Translations under genes and position numbers: made by a program
Source: Hydrogenophaga crassostreae
GTDB lineage: Bacteria; Pseudomonadota; Gammaproteobacteria; Burkholderiales; Burkholderiaceae_C
Direction of reading: 5' to 3'
Length of the DNA stretch: 64,000 nucleotides
Assembly (NCBI RefSeq): GCF_001761385.1
Contig: NZ_CP017476.1
Coordinates: 1,353,501-1,417,500 of the forward strand
In this document: positions 25,818 to 32,874 of the stretch, piece after piece
Layout: every line of letters begins with the position of its first letter
Numbering within the stretch: the first letter of the stretch is position 1
The notes under the pieces: generated by a model
Told to the model about the DNA's origin: nothing
What the model saw: only the letters and a program-made list of their open reading frames with translations
Databases searched by the model: none

Positions 25818-28800
25818 ATGACGCCACAACCCCTTGGCATCCCGCCCTACGCCGAGCTGCGGTGTCTCTCCAACTTCAGCTTCCTGCGCGGCGCGAGCCG
25901 CCCTGAGGAACTGGTGGAGCGGGCCAAGGCGCTGGACTACACGGCCTTGGCGTTGACCGACGAGTGCTCGCTGGCCGGCATCGTGCGTGCGCATGTGGCG
26001 GCGAAAGAGCAGGGGTTGAAGCTGCTGGTGGGCAGCCAGTTCAAGGTGCAATGCTCGCACCCGTTCACGCTGGTGGTGATCGCGACCAACCTCAACGGCT
26101 ATGGCAACCTGTGCGAGTTCATCACGCGCCTGCGCCGCAGTGCCGCCAAGGGTACTTACCGGTTGGACCTCGGCGGGATCGATCCGAAAAAGCTCGTCGA
26201 CTGCCTGGTGATCGCCGTGCCCGACCGCGCGAGTACACAAGCTCAGATGGATGAAACGGCCCGCTGGCTGCTGGCGCAGTTCACCGGCCGCTGCTGGCTG
26301 GGCGCGGAGCAGCTGCGCAAACTCGACGACGAAATGCTGTTGCACCAGTTGCGCCAGAGCAGCGCGCTCACGGCGGTGCCGCTGGTGGCCGTGGGCGATG
26401 TGCACATGCACCTGCGCTCGCGCAAACCGCTGCAAGACGTGCTCACCGCCACGCGCGTGGGCAAGCCGCTCACCGAGTGTGGCTACGCGCTGGAGCCCAA
26501 CGCCGAGCAGCGCCTGCGCTCGCGCCTGGCGCTGGCCCAGATCTACCCGGACGACCTGATGCGCGAGACGCTGCGTGTGGCCGAGCGCTGCGATTTTTCG
26601 CTTGACGAGCTGAGCTACCAATACCCCGGCGAAGTGGTGCCCGAGGGCGAAACACCCGCCAGCTACTTGCGGCGCATCGCCTACGAAGGCGCGGGCTGGC
26701 GCTGGCCGGCGGGCATCTCGGCCAAGGCGCACGATCAGATCGAATACGAGCTGGCGCTGATCACCGAGCTGAACTACGAACACTATTTTTTGACCGTGTA
26801 CGACATCGTGGCCTTCGCCCGCTCGCAAGGCATCCTGTGCCAGGGGCGCGGCTCGGCGGCCAACAGCGTGGTCTGTTATTGCCTGGGCATCACCGAGGTT
26901 GACCCCGCGCGCACCTCGGTGTTGTTCGAGCGCTTCATCTCCAAAGAGCGCAACGAGCCGCCCGACATCGATGTCGACTTTGAACACGAACGGCGCGAAG
27001 AAGTCATCCAGTACCTGTACCGCAAATACGGCCGCGAGCGCGCCGCGCTCACCGCTGCCGTCATCAGCTACCAGCCTCGCAGCACCATCCGCGATGTGGG
27101 CAAGGCGCTGGGTTTTGAGGAGAGCACGCTCAGCGCGCTGGCCAAAGGCCATTGGTGGTGGGACGGCAAAACCATCGCCGTTGAGCGCCTGATCGAAGTG
27201 GGCCTCAATCCCGATGACCTCGCCGTGCGCCAGCTCATTCGCCTCTCCGCCCAGCTCATGGGTTTTCCGCGCCACCTCTCGCAACACACCGGTGGTTTCG
27301 TTCTCACGCGCGGGCCACTCTCGCGTCTGGTGCCGATTGAAAACGCCAGCATGGCCGACCGCACCGTGATCGAGTGGGACAAAGACGATCTCGACGCCAT
27401 GGGCCTGTTGAAGGTGGACGTGCTGGCGCTGGGCATGTTGACCGCGCTGCGCAAGTCGCTGGATTTCATCAGCGCGCGCAAAGGTTATGTGTTCCAGATG
27501 CAGGACATCCCGGCCGAAGACGAGGCCACCTACGACATGATCTGCGCCGCCGACACCGTGGGCGTGTTCCAGATCGAGAGCCGTGCGCAAATGAGCATGC
27601 TGCCGCGCCTGCGCCCGCGCTGCTTTTACGACCTGGTGATCGAGGTGGCGCTGGTGCGCCCCGGGCCTATTCAAGGCGGCGCGGTGCACCCCTACCTCAA
27701 CCGCCGCCAGGGCAAAGAGCCCATCACCTACCCCAAGGCGCTCGACGCCGCGCTGGAGCGCACGCTGGGCGTGCCCGTGTTCCAGGAGCAATGCATGCAG
27801 ATCGCCATCATCGCGGCCGGCTTCACGCCCGGTGAGGCCGATGGTCTGCGCCGCGCCATGGCCGCCTGGAAACGCAAAGGTGGCCTGGGCAAATACGAGC
27901 GGCGCCTGATCGACGGCATGACCGAGCGCGGTTACGAGCCCGAATTTGCCAAAGCCGTGTTCGAGCAGGTCAAAGGCTTCTCCAGTTACGGCTTCCCCGA
28001 AAGCCATGCGGCGAGTTTTGCTTTGCTGGTTTACGCCAGCTGCTGGATCAAACACCACCACCCCGCCGAGTTCCTCGCCGCCATGCTCAACAGCCAGCCG
28101 CTGGGGTTCTACACGCCCAGCCAGTTGGTGCAAGACGCGAAGCGGCATGGCGTGGAAGTGAGGCGAGTGGATGTGATGGTGAGCGATGAAGATTGCACGC
28201 TGGAGGAGGTTTTTGAAGCGGATGCCTTCGAAGAAGACGCTGGACTCCATCACTCGCGCTCCCTCAATTCCGCTCACCCTGAGCCTGTCGAAGGGCCTAC
28301 ACACAAGCCAGGATTTGCACAAAGGCTTCAATCCTTCGACCAGCTCAGGACAGGCCAAACACAGCCCGAACGGATCGTTTGCGAAGATCGCCCGCAAGTG
28401 TTCGCCGTGCGCCTCGGCCTGCGCATGGTCAGTGGCCTCAAAAGCGAAGCCATCCAGCGCATCATGGCCGCGCGTCGCGAGCGGCCTTTTGATAGCGCGG
28501 ACGACCTAGCGAGAAGAGCAAGCCTTGAGCAAGGCGACATGAAGCAACTCGCCGCCGCCGACGCCCTGCAATCCCTGAGCGGCCACCGCCGCCAACAGGT
28601 GTGGGATGCAGCCGCCTTAAAAAGCGCACCCATCCTGCTCAAAGATGCGCCTGTGGACGAAGACTGGCTGGCCCTGAAAGAAGCGCCCGAAGGCGAAGCC
28701 ATCGTGTGGGACTACGCCAGCCTCGGCCTCACCCTTCGCCGCCACCCGCTGGCGCTGCTGCGCCCGCAACTGACCAAGCGCCGCTTGCAAGCCGCAGAAG

Positions 28801-29105
28801 AACTGATGGCCTGCCCCAACGGCCGCCCGGTGCGCACCTGCGGCATCGTCACCGTGCGCCAGCAGCCTGGCACGGCGCACGGCGTGGTCTTCGTCACCCT
28901 GGAAGACGAAACCGGCACCGTGCAGGTGATCATCTGGCGCGCCTTGCGAGAACGCTTTCAGCAGGCGTTGCTGGGTGCGCGGTTATTGGCCGTGCGCGGC
29001 GTGTGGCAGCGCGAAGGGGATGTGGGCAACCTGATCGCCGGACACCTGGAAGATCTCACGCCCTTATTGGGAAGGCTGGCCACGGGGAGCCGGGATTTTC
29101 ATTGA
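25818..29105 (+). CDS. dnaE2: DnaE2, error-prone DNA polymerase III alpha-type
   Basis: A 1095-residue error-prone C-family polymerase. The PHP domain starts YAELRCLSNFSFLRGASRPE. The polymerase core has QGRGSAANSVVCYCLGI and the catalytic aspartates in PDIDVDFEHERR (~residues 381-392). An OB-fold-like C-terminus contains GIVTVRQQPGTAHGVVFVTLEDETG. The sequence carries an unusual in-frame insertion at about residues 810-860 with an inverted repeat (28276-28349) of the HPEPVEG...FDQLRTGQ type; this is a repeat element translated as part of the protein. The cassette imuA-imuB-dnaE2 is the SOS mutagenesis set; DnaE2 is its polymerase. Confidence 0.95.
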   Translation: MTPQPLGIPPYAELRCLSNFSFLRGASRPEELVERAKALDYTALALTDECSLAGIVRAHVAAKEQGLKLLVGSQFKVQCSHPFTLVVIATNLNGYGNLCEFITRLRRSAAKGTYRLDLGGIDPKKLVDCLVIAVPDRASTQAQMDETARWLLAQFTGRCWLGAEQLRKLDDEMLLHQLRQSSALTAVPLVAVGDVHMHLRSRKPLQDVLTATRVGKPLTECGYALEPNAEQRLRSRLALAQIYPDDLMRETLRVAERCDFSLDELSYQYPGEVVPEGETPASYLRRIAYEGAGWRWPAGISAKAHDQIEYELALITELNYEHYFLTVYDIVAFARSQGILCQGRGSAANSVVCYCLGITEVDPARTSVLFERFISKERNEPPDIDVDFEHERREEVIQYLYRKYGRERAALTAAVISYQPRSTIRDVGKALGFEESTLSALAKGHWWWDGKTIAVERLIEVGLNPDDLAVRQLIRLSAQLMGFPRHLSQHTGGFVLTRGPLSRLVPIENASMADRTVIEWDKDDLDAMGLLKVDVLALGMLTALRKSLDFISARKGYVFQMQDIPAEDEATYDMICAADTVGVFQIESRAQMSMLPRLRPRCFYDLVIEVALVRPGPIQGGAVHPYLNRRQGKEPITYPKALDAALERTLGVPVFQEQCMQIAIIAAGFTPGEADGLRRAMAAWKRKGGLGKYERRLIDGMTERGYEPEFAKAVFEQVKGFSSYGFPESHAASFALLVYASCWIKHHHPAEFLAAMLNSQPLGFYTPSQLVQDAKRHGVEVRRVDVMVSDEDCTLEEVFEADAFEEDAGLHHSRSLNSAHPEPVEGPTHKPGFAQRLQSFDQLRTGQTQPERIVCEDRPQVFAVRLGLRMVSGLKSEAIQRIMAARRERPFDSADDLARRASLEQGDMKQLAAADALQSLSGHRRQQVWDAAALKSAPILLKDAPVDEDWLALKEAPEGEAIVWDYASLGLTLRRHPLALLRPQLTKRRLQAAEELMACPNGRPVRTCGIVTVRQQPGTAHGVVFVTLEDETGTVQVIIWRALRERFQQALLGARLLAVRGVWQREGDVGNLIAGHLEDLTPLLGRLATGSRDFH
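28273..28354 (+). repeat. REP-like inverted repeat inserted in dnaE2 coding sequence
   Basis: The arms CCTGAGCCTGTCGAAGG (28278-28294) and CCTTCGACCAGCTCAGG (28333-28349) match as an inverted repeat at 15 of 17 positions. They translate as HPEPVEG and FDQLRTGQ, the protein signature of a widespread palindromic element in Betaproteobacteria. The reading frame of dnaE2 passes through without a stop. Confidence 0.75.
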
Positions 29106-29372
29106 AGGTTGCTGTTCATTGGCGGGCCCGTCGCATGCCATCCATGCGGTCAAAAACATCCTCGAAAACCACCGGTTTCAATAAGCCTTGTGTGCCCCAT
29201 GAATCGCCGCCTGTCTGAGGTGGCGAGTTACACAGCGCAGTTGCTCAAGGGGCATGGATACCAGCCGGCTTCAATGATTGATCGAAAGCTCGATGCCCAA
29301 GGGTCAGCGTTCTTCAGCGAAGTTGGGACGCGTGCGCAATAGATGGATCGTTTGGCAGAACGTGGCGCCCCA
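29106..29372. other. Gap downstream of dnaE2 with no supported gene
   Basis: This 267-base stretch between convergent dnaE2 and the histidine-phosphatase lipoprotein has one short open frame of 47 codons (29199-29342) without a ribosome-binding site or recognisable similarity. No strong terminator hairpin with a T-tract is seen. Confidence 0.5.
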
Positions 29373-30554
29373 TCAGAATCTCAGCGGCAGCACACGCATG
29401 GCGCCCGAAGCAAATCGGGTGACCACGATCAGGTGGTCCAGATCGCGGTCGTAAATCACCGGGAAAGGCTTCGCGCCCAGCTGGCGGACCAAATCACGCA
29501 ACTCGTCATTCGATGCGGCCACCACCAAGGTGTCTTGCGGGTGCGAGGCGATCAGTTGGCTGCTGAAACCGGTCATGTCGGCCGCGTTAAAGCCCGTCAC
29601 CTCAAGCCCGAGCGTGTTGGCCAACGGGGTCACCAACGGGTTGGTTGCCGCACTGGCATAGATGCTTGATACGCCCGCCTTGCGTGCGGCGTGCAGCAAC
29701 GCTTGCGGCAACGCACCGCCGGCCGAAGCGTTCGTTCCAACCAGCAACAGCGTCATCGCGTGGCGGTCATTCTTGCTGACATCCGGAGCGCTGTCGGCCG
29801 CATATTGCAGGTTCATTGCGCTGGTGGTGCCGCCAGCCACGCTCACGACGTACAGGTTGTCAAAGTCGGCGATGGATGCGGTGGGCAAAGCGGCACCGAA
29901 GGCATTGGCGACCGTCGCCATGGTGTTGCTGTGGGCAGCGACCAGCACCACGTCACCGGCATGCTGGGCGAGCACTTCGGAAGCCAGGGCTGCGGGCGAA
30001 CTGTACAGCTGTGTGGGCAGGCGAAAAGCGGCTGCCAGCGGGGCAACGGTGTCGCGTGTGCGCGTGGCGCTGGTGGCATAAATCGCCGTCAGGCCCGAAC
30101 GCAACAGAGCCTCGCGCAACGCTTGCGCGCGCGCCTGGCCTGCCGTGCTCAGCGGCTCGGTCGACGCATTGGAGTTCGGATTCAGTTTTTCGCCATGGCG
30201 CACGATCAAAACGGTGGTCACCTGCGGTGGACGCAGAAAAAAGTTGCCGACGCCCATGGTGTTGGGGTTGACCACAAAGAAGCCCGGCGCGCTGCTGTAG
30301 TCTTCGTAGCCTGGGTGGCTCGCCAGCGCGTAGTAGCGCCCGGCTGCGAGCGAGATGCGGTAGCGGCCGCTGGCGTTCGTGGTGGTGCCGAAACTGGCGC
30401 TGCCGTCCTCCTTGACGAAGGTCAGCGCCACATTGGCGATGGCTGGGCCCACGGGTTGCTCGAATGCGCCGCCCTGCTTGCCAGTGGCACAGCCTTGCAG
30501 CAACGACAGAAACAAGGCCACCGAGGCGATGGCGCGTGTGTGGAAAAATTTCAT
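29373..30554 (-). CDS. Lipoprotein with two tandem histidine-phosphatase domains (second degenerate)
   Basis: A 393-residue envelope protein. The N-terminus is a lipoprotein signal with lipobox LLQGC (Cys22). Residues ~35-108 form a carboxypeptidase-regulatory-like beta domain (SGRYRISLAAGRYYALASHPGY). Domain 1 is a histidine phosphatase: VLIVRHGEK (RHG 119-121), ATSATRTRDT (Arg165) and AAHSN (His208) retain the catalytic set. Domain 2 (about 267-385) repeats the same order but reads LLLVGTN in place of the RHG motif and SAATNPLVTP in place of SATRTRDTVAP, so it is predicted inactive. Its ATG overlaps the stop of the M61-like gene (ATGA). Periplasmic or outer-membrane location is inferred from the lipobox. 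Confidence 0.82.
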   Translation of the reverse strand: MKFFHTRAIASVALFLSLLQGCATGKQGGAFEQPVGPAIANVALTFVKEDGSASFGTTTNASGRYRISLAAGRYYALASHPGYEDYSSAPGFFVVNPNTMGVGNFFLRPPQVTTVLIVRHGEKLNPNSNASTEPLSTAGQARAQALREALLRSGLTAIYATSATRTRDTVAPLAAAFRLPTQLYSSPAALASEVLAQHAGDVVLVAAHSNTMATVANAFGAALPTASIADFDNLYVVSVAGGTTSAMNLQYAADSAPDVSKNDRHAMTLLLVGTNASAGGALPQALLHAARKAGVSSIYASAATNPLVTPLANTLGLEVTGFNAADMTGFSSQLIASHPQDTLVVAASNDELRDLVRQLGAKPFPVIYDRDLDHLIVVTRFASGAMRVLPLRF

Positions 30555-32857
30555 GGACGTTCCTTCACCACACGGACCTCAAGCGCCACACCACCCACAA
30601 TGCGGCCGCTCTTTCGGTGGCGTTGCACCAGATGAATGGTGTGCACAGAGCCGGGCTTGGCCTCTGGGTGGGCCTGTACCAACATGCCTGCATTGCGCTG
30701 GCTGAATGCCGGGAGTTCGATGGGTGTGATCGTTTTGGCCGAAACAGGCAGCGCCAGTTGCCAGGAGTCGCCGAAGCGCTGACCCACCAGGTCGGGTGTG
30801 TGCGAACCCAGCATCTGGCCATTGCTGTTGAGGCCCAGGCCGATATGGCCGCCGCATTCGAGCTCAATGCCATGTCTGGTTGCTGTAGGCCTGAAGACCT
30901 CGGGGTGGAAAGGTTTCAGCTTTTTTTGTGCGGTGCGGCCGAAGAAGCCTTTGTCTCGCTGCAGCAAGCTGATCTCAAGTTCGGACGAACTTTCGGGTCG
31001 CCATACCTCGAGATCGAAACCGCCGACCAGGCGCTGAATGCGGTTGTTGAGAACGACCGGAAGAATCATGAACTCACCGAGCACCAGGTCGACCACCGTG
31101 AGGTTTTTTTGGGCCAGGTTGTTGTGCTCCCACACATGGGTCCCCCCGGGTGGCGGGTCGCCGCGGGTGAGCACGGATGCAAGCAGGCAGGTGTGTGTGC
31201 CAGCCGGTGGCACAAGGTGGTTCGGCCAGCGAGCCTTGACAATGCGGCTGGCGCCAGGGGCGAGGTCGAACTCGGCGCGTGCCGCCATGCAAGGCAGGAA
31301 GTCGTCGGGGAAAGAGAACTGGGTGCCTGCGAACCCGCGGGCATGAAAGCTCACCATGAAGTGTTGCGCCGAACCGGTGGTGGACCGGTTGCGCACCCGT
31401 GCGTGGAACCAGTTGTCTTGCCCGTATTCGGGTGATTGGTGGGTGGTTCCGCCATCATCCTGGGTGCGTATCCACAGGTCGGGTGAGTTCCAGAATGTGC
31501 CGGCCCAGAAATCGGCGCCCAGGTGGCCGGGATCGTCGCGCAGCCACAGGTCTGGGGGGCTGGTGCCGTCGCTCAGGCCATAGACGAAACGATGAAAAGC
31601 ATCGACCACGCCCGTGTTGCCGCTGTGACAAAGGAGGAACTCTTCGATCATCTGCGTGGAGACGGGCTGACCTTTGTAGGTCTGGTAGAGCTGAGCCATG
31701 AGGCTGTTCAAAGGGGCCACACCCAGTAGCGCTGCCATGCCCTGCCAGAAGCGCGAACCGTCGCTGTAGGCGTTGCCGGTGGTGTGGCGCTGCCATGGGT
31801 CGCGTGAGCAGAGCAACACGGGTGCATCGCCGAAGTCGAACGCCAGGGCATCGTCGGCACCGCTGTCGTGGAAACTGGTCCAGCCTTCGTCCCACCAGCC
31901 ATCGGCCTGCGATGCCGGTTTGATACCCCGCGCGTACCAGCTGTGGAATGCTTCATGGGGCAAGGCGCCGACCGAGGTGGTGGTGCCACCTTCGTACTCC
32001 ATGCCGCCTGAGCCGTTGAAGAAGGCGGTGAAGCGATTGCCGTGGGCATATCCGCCGTAGTGGCTTTCGTTGTCGGCCAGCAGTGTGGCGATGTTTGTGA
32101 TCTGCGTGGAGAGGTTCACGCTGCTGCTGCTTGGGGCCCAGGTGTCTATGGTGAGGTTGGTGCCCGAGACGGGCAGCACCGTGTTGCCGCTCTGGTGCAG
32201 CAAGGTGTCGGCGGCGCGAATCTCCAGCATGGGTGACAGCGCCGTGAAATGCGCCGGAAAGGCGACGTGCCAATGGTTGCTGCCGAGCACGGTGACTGTG
32301 CCGTTGGTGATCACCTGGTTTGCCGCCACCGTACCGGTGAGGCTGATCTCAAGGCTGATCGCGAACTGGTCAAAGACCAGATTGGCCGGTAGCCAGGCTT
32401 CGGCATAGCGCGCGCGGTTGAGATCCGACAAGCCCAATACGAAGCGCAACCGGGGTCCCGCCAGCCAGTCAAGCGCAGGCAGGTAGCTGCCACCCAGTTG
32501 CGAGTTGGGCACGGCCAACGGGTACTGCACACGCAGGGTGTGCACACTGCCGGCGGCTTGTACGCTCTCGATTACCCGCAGGTCGGTGAAACCGGCCGTG
32601 CCGAAGGCGTGATGAGCCAACTGCGCGACCGGGAACACCGCGCCGTCGAGCCAGGCCGCCGAAGGGGACTGGCGCAGGTCGAAGATGGGGTTGCCAGCGT
32701 TTGGCCCGAGCTCATAGGTGATGGTGGCATCGGCCAGCGCCGTTTGCGTCGTTGCGTTGAAGCTGAACACCGCGTTGATGGCCGAGATGTCGATGGGCGC
32801 AGCGAGCAGCCCATCGACGGTCTTGACCGGTGGTGCGAGGTGGAAGTTGGTGGCCAT
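30551..32857 (-). CDS. M61-like metalloprotease with C-terminal CARDB-like module, no signal peptide
   Basis: A 768-residue protein starting at ATG 32857; a TTG start nine codons upstream is possible. The catalytic site is HEAFHSW (His301, Glu302, His305 from this start) with a third ligand Glu324 in WWDEGWTSF exactly 18 residues after the second histidine, the gluzincin spacing. A GGMEYEGGT segment upstream resembles the GGLEH strand of M61 glycyl-aminopeptidases. A beta-rich N-terminal half precedes it. After the catalytic domain comes a module (about 460-590) with GTTHQ, DNWFHARVRNR and WEHNNLAQKN. No signal peptide or membrane segment is visible. It is the middle gene of a three-gene operon and its stop overlaps the lipoprotein start. 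Confidence 0.75.
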   Translation of the reverse strand: MATNFHLAPPVKTVDGLLAAPIDISAINAVFSFNATTQTALADATITYELGPNAGNPIFDLRQSPSAAWLDGAVFPVAQLAHHAFGTAGFTDLRVIESVQAAGSVHTLRVQYPLAVPNSQLGGSYLPALDWLAGPRLRFVLGLSDLNRARYAEAWLPANLVFDQFAISLEISLTGTVAANQVITNGTVTVLGSNHWHVAFPAHFTALSPMLEIRAADTLLHQSGNTVLPVSGTNLTIDTWAPSSSSVNLSTQITNIATLLADNESHYGGYAHGNRFTAFFNGSGGMEYEGGTTTSVGALPHEAFHSWYARGIKPASQADGWWDEGWTSFHDSGADDALAFDFGDAPVLLCSRDPWQRHTTGNAYSDGSRFWQGMAALLGVAPLNSLMAQLYQTYKGQPVSTQMIEEFLLCHSGNTGVVDAFHRFVYGLSDGTSPPDLWLRDDPGHLGADFWAGTFWNSPDLWIRTQDDGGTTHQSPEYGQDNWFHARVRNRSTTGSAQHFMVSFHARGFAGTQFSFPDDFLPCMAARAEFDLAPGASRIVKARWPNHLVPPAGTHTCLLASVLTRGDPPPGGTHVWEHNNLAQKNLTVVDLVLGEFMILPVVLNNRIQRLVGGFDLEVWRPESSSELEISLLQRDKGFFGRTAQKKLKPFHPEVFRPTATRHGIELECGGHIGLGLNSNGQMLGSHTPDLVGQRFGDSWQLALPVSAKTITPIELPAFSQRNAGMLVQAHPEAKPGSVHTIHLVQRHRKSGRIVGGVALEVRVVKERP

Positions 32858-32874
32858 GTGCGTGCCATCAAAAG

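Noticed and set aside
25776..28397. 873-codon open frame on the minus strand over dnaE2
   Set aside because: Low-complexity composition without domains; it is the GC-codon shadow of dnaE2, which has full polymerase motifs.
28200..28400. Frameshift or pseudogene in dnaE2
   Set aside because: Frame is intact on both sides of the inserted repeat; the C-terminal domain is complete.
29109..29342. 77-codon frame after dnaE2
   Set aside because: No ribosome-binding site or similarity; treated as non-coding.
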